Shown: positions 1 to 8,400 of the stretch, one piece after another
Numbering within the stretch: the first letter of the stretch is position 1
How the letters are laid out: each line of letters starts with the position of its first letter
NCBI RefSeq assembly: GCF_000304475.1
Contig: NC_018944.1
Location: 434,001 to 498,000 of the forward strand
Length of the DNA stretch: 64,000 nucleotides
Direction of reading: 5' to 3'
Origin: Kazachstania africana CBS 2517
Lineage: Eukaryota; Ascomycota; Saccharomycetes; Saccharomycetales; Saccharomycetaceae
Notes under the pieces: model-generated
Database searches by the model: none
Told to the model about the DNA's origin: nothing
What the model saw: the letters and a program-made list of their open reading frames with translations, nothing else
Made by a program: the position numbers and the translations under genes

Positions 1-613
1 GTAAAGTAATGATACCTTCATTTAATGCGCTGTAAAGCTGTAAAAGATCGAATACAAGCAATTTGAATCCATATAATATCAATTCATTGTTTAATTCGAA
101 TTGTGAATATTTATTTTTGATTAAGGCAGAAATTTGCGTCTCTAACGATTCAACATGATCTAAAGCTCTTTCCACCGCTCTTATGTCCTGCGTATTATTA
201 ATAATTGATTTCAAAGAGTTATGATGTTCTCTAACGTAATCCACTCTAATGTTACCATATTCTTTACATCTAATTTTGATATAATTTGAATATCGTTCTA
301 AAGCCCTTACGTCACTGGATCCACCTTTTAAAGCTTGGAAGTTGTCTCTCAATTGGAATACACTCAAGTCTTCTGAGAAATATTCTAGTGTTCTGTCTTT
401 TTCACCCTCTCTAATTAATAGATGAATGACAATAATTGTCTTATAGACAACTGTCCATGCAGTGTCGGACAATCTTGAACTTAAAGCACTTACGATCTCC
501 TGGAAATCACGTGGACTTGCAGATCCTAATAAAATGGGGTCGATATACTTTTGTTTTGGAGGCGCCAATTTGATTTTGGTGGCACCTTTAACCAATTTCA
601 CATATGTAGTCAT
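1..613 (-). CDS. YAP1801: AP180/CALM-type clathrin assembly protein, N-terminal part (runs off the left edge)
   Basis: The first 204 residues of an endocytic adaptor that binds PI(4,5)P2 and clathrin at the plasma membrane. The ATG is the complement of 611-613 and opens MTTYVKLVKGATKIKLAPPK, the lysine-rich start of an ANTH domain. The rest of the visible part (RLSDTAWTVVYK, then LDHVESLETQI and LNEGIITL) follows the ANTH helices. The MTTY start and the YHR-type neighbours favour YAP1801 over its duplicate YAP1802. The C-terminal half, with NPF and clathrin-binding motifs, lies outside the window. It is transcribed divergently from MPC2 across a long 896-bp spacer. Family assignment is sure; choice of duplicate is likely. 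Confidence 0.93.
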   Translation of the reverse strand, partial: MTTYVKLVKGATKIKLAPPKQKYIDPILLGSASPRDFQEIVSALSSRLSDTAWTVVYKTIIVIHLLIREGEKDRTLEYFSEDLSVFQLRDNFQALKGGSSDVRALERYSNYIKIRCKEYGNIRVDYVREHHNSLKSIINNTQDIRAVERALDHVESLETQISALIKNKYSQFELNNELILYGFKLLVFDLLQLYSALNEGIITL

Positions 614-934
614 TGTAAATGTGCCAAAAAGAGGACGACAGAAGACGAACAAGAGGTATATGAGTTTCGAAAAGAACTAAAATAAAATGAATGCTAAATG
701 ACTCCACAGATTAACCTCAATAAGTCCCTTAAAGACACCTTTCTCCTGATCTAGACTGTTCTGAAACTGTCGATTGTGCAAGAATTCAATATATAATTTT
801 TGTTCACTGTGGGAGGGCCCCTATGTTAAGAAAAAAAGAGCTGACGAACAGTAGAATATCACGCACCACGACACACTCACATACAAAAATATCAACTAAT
901 TTGAAGTTTAGCAAGGCTGGAGGGACAGGATGGG

Positions 935-1269
935 TTTCTCGAGATCTGATAGTACTACACTGTCGCTAGCACCGTTGTGGTCATCGTCAGTGCCGTTGTC
1001 GTCGTTGTACTATCAGATGTCCGCGAAAACGAGTCATAGTCTAGTTTCGCACGCATGTTATGGACGGACCTAATATGTTTGATAGCACTCTGCTAGCGGG
1101 ACCGCTGTTCTGAATTTGTTGTTTGTCGTGACCGTCAGGCAGCACTGGCTTTATCCGGCCTCTCTGTGTGATACAGATTACGATACTTGTTTTTCTCGAG
1201 TTTGCTGCATCGTTTTCTGAGCCAAGACCGTATTTTTCGACCTGTGTGGTGCCTTTAAGTTTTCTCGAG
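935..1269. repeat. Three identical TTTCTCGAG elements
   Basis: The 9-mer occurs at 935-943, 1192-1200 and 1261-1269; the last two also share flanking bases (TTTTCTCGAGT). The CTCGA core resembles the known Xbp1 repressor site. The same 9-mer occurs inverted upstream of the OYE gene (36617-36625). The repeats are seen directly; binding by an Xbp1-like factor is inference. Confidence 0.55.
944..1018. repeat. 12-bp perfect inverted repeat with 51-bp spacer
   Basis: ATCTGATAGTAC at 944-955 is exactly complementary to 1007-1018. A related direct copy starting TGATAG lies at 1080, where TGATAG, CTAGC and ACCG line up with 948-975. It could form a hairpin in RNA or act as paired protein-binding sites. 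Confidence 0.6.
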
Positions 1270-1339
1270 TGTCACACAAGCTTTCAGGCAAAGAGATTAT
1301 TACTCATTTTACAAGCACTACTTTGGGCAATGGCTTGGG

Positions 1340-1352
1340 TATATATATATAA
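1340..1352 (+). promoter_or_regulatory. TATA box of MPC2
   Basis: An uninterrupted TATATATATATAA run 158 bp before the MPC2 ATG, at a normal TATA-to-start distance for yeast. Confidence 0.5.
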
Positions 1353-1509
1353 CGTAAGCCAATGTCTTGCTTATAGGTTTGAGGCGGTATGTTTCTTGGA
1401 ATAACACAGTAATTTGTTCTTAATACGTTGTTTACTTAGACTGCTAATTTCACATTGAACGAAAGACAGTCGTAAACAAGCAATTTTTGAATTCATCTAT
1501 AGCATCACA

Positions 1510-1929
1510 ATGGCAACAATAGGTATTGCATTTAGACGGTTCTGGCAAAGTGAAACTGGGCCAAGAACTGTCCATTTCTGGGCCCCTACTTTGAAATGGG
1601 GGTTAGTCATCGCAGGCATTTCTGACATGAAAAGACCCGTTGAGAAACTATCAGGCGCACAAAATTTATCCTTACTAGCTACGGCAAGTATCTGGATGAG
1701 ATGGTCATTCGTTATCTTACCCAAAAACTATTTATTAGCTACGATTAATTGTTTTCTAGCATCAACAGCGGGGTACCAAATCTTCAGAATCACAGATTAT
1801 AGACTACGGAGTGGTGATTCGATGAGTCAAGTGTTTAAATACATTATTTCTGGTCCGGACTCAACAGATTCCTCCAAGAAATTAATTACAACAACGACGT
1901 CAACTAACGGAAAGGAAGCTTTAGCCTGA
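1510..1929 (+). CDS. MPC2: Mitochondrial pyruvate carrier subunit
   Basis: A 139-residue inner-membrane subunit that pairs with Mpc1 to import pyruvate into the matrix. The signature core is intact: FRRFWQSETGP, VHFWAPTLKWGLV, KRPVEKLSGAQNLSL, then the RWSFV and PKNYLLA segments. Two to three hydrophobic helices span roughly residues 25-105, followed by a polar Ser/Thr/Lys tail. The C-terminal GDSMSQVFKYIISG resembles Mpc2 more than its duplicate Mpc3 (FMP43), which fits the YHR-like neighbourhood. The ATG at 1510 gives a start matching the family. It is convergent with BRF1 over 210 bp; the S. cerevisiae chromosome VII version of this interval holds LSC2 and SDA1, which are absent here. Confidence 0.93.
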   Translation: MATIGIAFRRFWQSETGPRTVHFWAPTLKWGLVIAGISDMKRPVEKLSGAQNLSLLATASIWMRWSFVILPKNYLLATINCFLASTAGYQIFRITDYRLRSGDSMSQVFKYIISGPDSTDSSKKLITTTTSTNGKEALA

Positions 1930-2139
1930 TCTTTTCGTTTTTCTATTTTTTATTCAATATTCAAATTCACAATGTCTTATTTTTTAGCAACATATATATC
2001 CATATTATTTATTAATACAATAAAACATGATAAAAAAATCAATTAACCTACTGACAAATATTTTTTTGTCTATGCTTACAAACTTTACATAGTTCCCCAT
2101 TTTATTCTTTGAATGTATTAGTCTCATTCCATATTCTCA

Positions 2140-3870
2140 TTATCCGAAAAGACCATCAATTGCATCGTAATTGATCTTACTTGAAAAACTTGCCTTTTGT
2201 AACATGTTTTTAACGCTATCAGCCGCTGTAGTATCACCTGTATCTTCAGCTGCTCTTAATGCAGCTTGCATCACAGATCTTTCTTTTAATTGTGACATCA
2301 TACCAATGGCATTGGCAGGATCAATTTTATCTCCTGTCCCTTCCAATTTCGCCCTCTTACGTCTATTTCCTTTACTACCACCTCTTCTCTTTGACGTGGT
2401 ATTACCAGCAATCAAATCTGCTTCTTCTTTCAATCTTTTATTTTCTTGTTCAATTAAATATTCCTCATTTATACCAACCCAAATTCTTTCCTTCAATTTT
2501 GATGCTTCTTCATCCAATAAGAGTCCATCTAATTCATCATCATCTACATCCTCTAAATTTTCAGGATCGTCATTGATCTTGGTCAATAGAGATTCTGTGG
2601 TTGGTAATAAATGTAAATTTTTCGGCCTATATGGATCCTTCTCTAATGAATAACCATCGATAGCATCTTGATAATGCTTCAAAGGCTTTCGTTCCTTACT
2701 TTCTTCTTCTTCATTATCTTCAAATTCTTCGTTCTTGAACTTCCCCTTGAATACGTGTTCATTGTCAATGCCATGCGTAGCTTTAATCCTCTTTATAACA
2801 CGTTCTCTTTTCTTCGAAAATTCTTTCAGATAGAATAAGACTTCTTTTGAAGATAATTCTTGGGCGCCAAGGACCTGAGTAAGAATAGGATTTTCATTTA
2901 GCGCCTCTTCACTAGTTTGATTCTTTTCATCTCTTGATAGACGTTTCTTGATTTGAATTTCATTCTTACGGTTTTTCATAAATGAAGGGGGCCTTGATTC
3001 GTCGTCATTCTTGCTTGCATCAGCATCGTGATTTCTAAATTCTTCAATAGATAATTTCCCAGCATTAGTATGTTTGAATTCATTTAATCTCTTTTGTAAA
3101 GTTTCTTCTGCGACATGAGACACTGCCACGATTTCAGAATGAGTTCTTCTCAAATTATTCATCCTACATGCCAAAAGAACACACGCACCAGCTATACCGG
3201 CGGGTCTACGACCTTCGAACATCCAATCATTTGACATTCTTTGTGCCAATTTCACTGCATCTTTAACAACTTTAATTTTCTTATCACCCAATTCTAACTT
3301 TTCAGCAAAATGTTGTATGAAAATAGATGGATCAGCTAATGGTAACTCAGCAATATGTAGCTTCTTGACCATCTTCAAGAAAGTAGCACCAATAGAGTAG
3401 ACACTGACTTGTAATCTTGACGAAAAATCAATTAACATATGATGAGTCTTTTCCTTTCTACAGGCCACGTAAAGACATGAAGCAATAACATTTTGTGATC
3501 TTCTACCTTGGACGAAATTATGAGCCAAGGCCAGTTTGTACCATTGAAATGCTGCATCGGTGATATATTCAGGAATACTTAAAGCGTGGGAGACAGCTCT
3601 TAATTTTCTTCTTGCATTCTTCAGAGTGTTTTCACGAGATTCGAGAGCTGAAGAGCCACCATGAGACATGAAAGACGCGTGAGACTGACCTGCACTGATG
3701 AAAGAACCCTGGATCATAGCAGCACCCGAGCTGGTCTCACCAAAAGTGACTTCCGAAACGATTGGGTTATCTTCTGAAACTGTACCACACTCTTTACAGA
3801 CGAGATCATTATTTGCATTGGTCAAATCTCTTTCGAATTCCGTACCTTTACACTGTTTACAGACTGGCAT
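2140..3870 (-). CDS. BRF1: TFIIIB subunit Brf1 (TFIIB-related factor)
   Basis: A 576-residue RNA polymerase III initiation factor that joins TBP and Bdp1 in TFIIIB to start tRNA and 5S rRNA synthesis in the nucleus. The N-terminal zinc ribbon uses C4, C7, C25 and C28. Two TFIIB-like cyclin folds follow (about 80-270), including NVIASCLYVACR and GRRPAGIAGACVLLACR. The acidic, lysine-rich C-terminal half holds the Brf1-specific TBP-binding homology block (around DVDDDELDGLLLDEEASKLKE). The length is close to the S. cerevisiae protein. It lies between MPC2 and SOL3, whereas S. cerevisiae keeps BRF1 on the duplicated sister arm (YGR246C), a sign of different gene loss after duplication. It is divergent from SOL3. 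Confidence 0.96.
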   Translation of the reverse strand: MPVCKQCKGTEFERDLTNANNDLVCKECGTVSEDNPIVSEVTFGETSSGAAMIQGSFISAGQSHASFMSHGGSSALESRENTLKNARRKLRAVSHALSIPEYITDAAFQWYKLALAHNFVQGRRSQNVIASCLYVACRKEKTHHMLIDFSSRLQVSVYSIGATFLKMVKKLHIAELPLADPSIFIQHFAEKLELGDKKIKVVKDAVKLAQRMSNDWMFEGRRPAGIAGACVLLACRMNNLRRTHSEIVAVSHVAEETLQKRLNEFKHTNAGKLSIEEFRNHDADASKNDDESRPPSFMKNRKNEIQIKKRLSRDEKNQTSEEALNENPILTQVLGAQELSSKEVLFYLKEFSKKRERVIKRIKATHGIDNEHVFKGKFKNEEFEDNEEEESKERKPLKHYQDAIDGYSLEKDPYRPKNLHLLPTTESLLTKINDDPENLEDVDDDELDGLLLDEEASKLKERIWVGINEEYLIEQENKRLKEEADLIAGNTTSKRRGGSKGNRRKRAKLEGTGDKIDPANAIGMMSQLKERSVMQAALRAAEDTGDTTAADSVKNMLQKASFSSKINYDAIDGLFG

Positions 3871-4176
3871 TTCTTTCTTAATATCGTTAAACCTCTATGG
3901 GATATGTTTAGTATTTCTTACTTCTTTAAACTGTTGATATCATTAACCATATAGACATCTCGCTTTTCTCAAATTCATGACTTTACAACGCGATGATAGG
4001 TTTCGCGCCATAAGTTTATAGCAGATGGAAACTTTGGTAAATAAACATGGCACAACAGTTGGAGGAAAGTGGACCATTTGTGCTGTTCCTGGCGTGATTA
4101 GTTGATGTGTAGAGTGGCATTGGCGCAAGAAATGGATTCTGGGGCTTTTCGAACGGAGAAAATACGTCAAGATTCA

Positions 4177-4184
4177 CGGCGGCT
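4177..4184 (-). promoter_or_regulatory. URS1-like (Ume6) element
   Basis: The minus strand reads AGCCGCCG, the core of the Ume6 site TAGCCGCCGA, about 475 bp from SOL3. A sequence match only. Confidence 0.3.
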
Positions 4185-4490
4185 GCGCAGCGAAAGATGT
4201 GGTGATGGGACTAGATGAGAGAGATGACTAGAGAGAGCGTTCTTACGAAGTGTAGCAGCTTGATATATTGAGAGTGGGTGTATGTTATCATATTTCAGGG
4301 CGCATCTTCAGAGACTATTACAAAACGCACCAGGTTCAAAACAGAGTCTACAACACCTGCGGAAAAGCAATGCAAAAAACCACCAAGCCGCTAATGTAGC
4401 TACTAAGATGCTAAGATGACCATCAAATGACGCTGCTTGCTGAACTGATGGGCCCGAAGAGTGGCCTGCCAAATGGCTCATGGTGCAGCG

Positions 4491-4502
4491 TGTCACGTGA
4501 CA
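4491..4502. promoter_or_regulatory. Perfect CACGTG palindrome (Cbf1-type E-box)
   Basis: TGTCACGTGACA is fully self-complementary over 12 bp and contains the Cbf1 consensus RTCACRTG on both strands. It lies 154 bp upstream of SOL3. Confidence 0.55.
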
Positions 4503-4655
4503 TCGCCATTGACGATGTGAAATTTTGAGGCATCGAACAAAAATGTGCAAGGTCGGCCTGTAAGGTTAAATCCCCTTGACACGGATTAAAAGCTCGAGCA
4601 AATTATTGATATACTATCTGTTAAAGTACCCTGCATTCCCGCAAGCAATTGAAGT

Positions 4656-5393
4656 ATGGTTACCGTAAACAAGTTTTCTTCTTCTGACAAATTGGCCCAC
4701 GAACTGGGCGAATACATCATTTCCAAACAAGAAATTGCCTTAGAACATTCAATGTTCTTCCAGATTGCCATTAGTGGTGGATCATTGACGAAAGTTTTGC
4801 AAAAATGTTTAATTGATGATCCAGAACTAGCACCAAAGGTCAAGTGGACCCAATGGAAGGTGTTTTTCGTTGATGAGAGATGCGTTCCCTTAGACGATCC
4901 TGATTCCAATTATGGCGCTTTCAAGTCATTGGTGCTAGACAGATTAACAAATAACGGCACAAGGCCTTCAGTTCACCCAATTAATGTCAAGCTGTTGGGT
5001 CAAAATGAAGCCATTGCCAAAGAATATGGAGAATTAATGCCAAAGGAGTTCCATCTATTATTACTGGGTTGTGGTCCAGATGGTCATACATGTTCTTTGT
5101 TTCCAGGTGAAAAGCACAGATATCTAATCAATGAAACAGAAAGAAGAGTTATGTGGTGTCATGATTCACCAAAACCACCTAGCGACAGAGTTACTGTCAC
5201 TTTGCCCGTCTTAGCTGACGCTGATTTCATTACTTTTGTTGCAGAAGGTGCATCAAAACAGGATATCATGCAAGAAATATTTGATACTAAGAACATAAAA
5301 TTACCTTGTGCACTTATCAATAATAAATTCGACAAGAAAGTAACTTGGTTTGTAAACGATGAAGCTTTCACAAAAGTCAAATCAACTTTTTAA
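4656..5393 (+). CDS. SOL3: 6-phosphogluconolactonase-like protein
   Basis: A 245-residue member of the 6-phosphogluconolactonase family. It hydrolyses 6-phosphogluconolactone in the oxidative pentose phosphate pathway, a main cytosolic source of NADPH. Family motifs are in order: ISGGSLTK (about 44-51), FVDERCVPLDDPDSNYGAF, LLLGCGPDGHTCSLFPG, and HDSPKPPSDRVTVTLPVL. MVTV and the length match Sol3/Sol4, not the longer tRNA-linked Sol1/Sol2. The position beside DNA2 matches SOL3 (YHR163W). Its 3' end faces the DNA2 3' end across only 92 bp. Confidence 0.94.
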   Translation: MVTVNKFSSSDKLAHELGEYIISKQEIALEHSMFFQIAISGGSLTKVLQKCLIDDPELAPKVKWTQWKVFFVDERCVPLDDPDSNYGAFKSLVLDRLTNNGTRPSVHPINVKLLGQNEAIAKEYGELMPKEFHLLLLGCGPDGHTCSLFPGEKHRYLINETERRVMWCHDSPKPPSDRVTVTLPVLADADFITFVAEGASKQDIMQEIFDTKNIKLPCALINNKFDKKVTWFVNDEAFTKVKSTF

Positions 5394-5485
5394 TAGATAA
5401 ATATCTATTTCTCTATCATCAATCTACCAGCTTAACTACATCATATATCTTATATAGGTATGATCCTTTCTTATCTTTTTCAAGT

Positions 5486-8400
5486 TCAAAACTCTAACGT
5501 TTGTTTAGTGATTGGCTTGTCTTTCAGAAATCTCGAATTAGAGTCAATTGGCCTAATCGTAACTTTCCTCGCACAATGCTGAGTTGAAGCCTTATCCTCC
5601 TGTGGAAATTTATAAATATTAAAAACGTCAGCGGGTAACTCATAAATCCATCCGTTTGCTCCTAACATATTTATAAAAGAATTGATCTCTTTCACCGACC
5701 CAATGGTTTTTTTTGACCCTACTATAATTAATTTCGATTTAGCTCTTGTCATGGCAACGTTAACTCTTCTCAGCTCCCTCAATAAAGACCCACCATTTCG
5801 ATCACTATTGCAACGTACCATCGATATGATAATACAATCTTTATCACGCCCTTGAAATTGATCTGCAGTAAGAATTTCCAAATCTGAGAACTTCTCTTTA
5901 TTACGGAATTCTTTTTTCAGTAATCTTAGTTGGGCCCTATATAGTGTCATGACGCCAATATTCTCACAATTTATCCCACTTACTCGCATTCCTTCAACAC
6001 ATTGCTTGATAATTTCTATCTCTCCGATATTTGTGATGTTTTCGTTTTCTATTCTTTCAACTATGTCAGGATTATTTGTATCATAATTTAAAAACATTAC
6101 TTTTCTATTAGGATCCAAGATATTGTACAACCAACCATCAAAATTCAATAAATGATGGTACCTCCTGACTCGTTCAAGATCCTCAAACTTTAAGCGTTGA
6201 TTTTTAACAGCATCATTTCCACACTTCAATTTATCATTATAAATTAGAAAATTCGATAATTTGACGATATCCCCACACATTCTATATTGATAAGTTAATT
6301 CGACCATACTTTCTGGTCTATTTTCACAAAGTGTCTTAAAAAGTGAATTTTCTAATCCCCCATCTATCTTTGCATAAGCATTTTTTATTAATGGAGGCAG
6401 TTGGTAGTGGTCTCCAACTAAAATAAATTTTTCTGCAAATCTAATAGGACCCAGTGCAATTGGCATTGAAACCTGACTAGCTTCATCTAATATGACATAG
6501 TCAAAATCTTCTTGTCTCATAGAAAATAATATATCTTTTATTCCAAGGCATGTAGTGGCAACAACAGACATATTATTAATCAATTTTAAAAAGGTCTTAT
6601 GGCTCTCTAATGAAACATAATCTGGTATTAAATGTTGTGCTTTGGGATGGATATTTCTCCTTGAACCTAGTCTTACTATTGAAATATTAGAATCGAGCAA
6701 CTTCAGTAAAATGTTATCTACTGCAGAGTGGGTATATGATGTCAGCAATATTTTTTTATTATTACTCACTAAAATTTTGATTATTTCTGCAATTACAGTT
6801 GTTTTACCAGTCCCTGGCATACCCAAAATTAATGCATAATCCTGAGCTCGTAAAACTTTATCGATGGCTTGTTTTTGATCCACATTCAAATCAGTTCTGT
6901 CTGCATCCCATACGAACGGTATTGCTTCGTTATTTGGGATAAACTTAGGTGGTTCATTATCAATTAATAGTTTTCTCATTCTTTCATCACCCCCTTCTGA
7001 TTTTTTCAGACATCTAATCTCGCCAGTAGTTTCACGTTCAGTAGCAAAATCTCCTGACTTTATTGATGGTAGAAAAAGATTCAAAATATTGAAACGTGCA
7101 TTGGATAAATTCTGATGTATATCATTTTTGTCAATTCTGAAAGTAACACTATTCTGTCCTTGTATCGTAGTAGATTCATCTATACTAGGATCAAACATAC
7201 TTTTAATTGAAGTTTGTTCCGTCATATAATTGGTCAACTTGTTATTCAGTAATTTCCTTCTTGTAGATATTGTAATCGAATTTTTAGTAATGTCGACGGC
7301 ATTTCCTTGGCATAATGCAAAGTGACCACTTTCGTCACTAACAATAATCATATCATGGTTGTTAATCTGAGAGTTCAACATTGAAATATTTTCATCCTCC
7401 ACTCCCTTTCTTACAAACTTGTAGAAATATAACTGGCTTTTTCTGTCCTTCTTTATACTATCAATCATCAGGCCGGAAATACAACGGCCATTAAGAGATT
7501 CTCTGGTCTTGGGATCAACCATAAATATCTCTTGGTTGATGCTAGTAAGGCTGGATTCCTCCTTGCTAATTAAGTCATTACATTTTAGGAAAAATTCCTT
7601 GTACCTACCGAGATTAGGCCCCAAATGATCGGTAAGTGTGTTGAATTCTTCTTCGGATATACCAGAGCTCCCAGCTTCACCCCCGTCTATCAATTTGTTC
7701 AAAACCATACAGGTTGGTTTGCTTACACAAATGTCACAATACGAGTCCCTCAATAATGGAGGAAGTTGAAAATTTATCCTCTCCTTTGTCGCTACTACTC
7801 CAATTCTATGCTTGATACTCGTTACAAGTTTGTTTCTAGCCATCAGGAGATGCTTGATTGAATTCAAAATTCGAGGGAATTTTGTCATTTGAGTGTCTCT
7901 TGTATAGTACATCAGAAAAAAATCCACTGGCATTTCATACCTGTCGTTCAAGAGTAGCGTATAGATTAGACCTTGGACCTCATAGGAGATACTTCTCGAT
8001 TTACCAGTTTTGACCTCCATTGGAACAATATATTTCTTATTTTTCACATGAGCTTCTACTGTAGCATCAAGAAATCCTTTTAAGCCATATACTGGCGACC
8101 ATATATTTTCTTCAATATCTATAACGTTGGATATGGAAATTGGTTCGGTGGTTCTGGCCCCTGAAATAAGAACATAATTACCATAATTGTCTTCTTTGAC
8201 GTTATCATGTAGAAATTTCAATATATTGTGTACATGCGTATTCAAAATTTCTTCTCTGACTTCCTCTATGGTTTTATCACAAACAATTATTGCAAAAGAA
8301 TATGCTTCCAGTAAGCTATCAAGACATTCAGACAAATATTCCAAAGTTATTGAAGTATTGCTACACCTGTATTTCAAGGCACTCTGTAACAATTCGTGAA

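Larger units (their letters stand above)
614..1509. other. Long divergent intergenic region between YAP1801 and MPC2
   Basis: 896 bp without a convincing gene. The middle (about 910-1200) is near 50% GC by my count of four 60-bp lines (45-53%), well above the usual AT-rich spacers here. It holds three copies of TTTCTCGAG, a 12-bp inverted repeat and a degenerate direct repeat, listed separately. A CCCCT stress-type element lies at 818-822 and a long TATA box at 1340-1352. No tRNA B-box is visible. It probably acts as a two-way promoter; a non-coding RNA is possible. Confidence 0.6.
3871..4655. other. Divergent promoter region between BRF1 and SOL3
   Basis: 785 bp with no supported gene; short ORFs here lack good starts or family likeness. 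It contains a CGGCGGCT URS1-like core (4177-4184), a 12-bp CACGTG palindrome (4491-4502) and a CCCCT stress-type element (4572-4576). GC is again raised around 4020-4560. CPD1, which lies between BRF1 and SOL4 in S. cerevisiae, is missing and I see no recognisable remnant. Confidence 0.6.

Noticed and set aside
1168..1404. A 78-codon frame upstream of MPC2
   Set aside because: It begins with GTG, spans the TATA box and has no recognisable similarity.
2171..2653. A 160-codon plus-strand open frame inside BRF1
   Set aside because: Antisense to the acidic Brf1 C-terminus; its Ser/Leu richness is the mirror of GAA/GAT-rich coding sequence.
4330..4345. GGTTCAAAAC as a tRNA B box
   Set aside because: Lacks the conserved C after the core and there is no cloverleaf around it.
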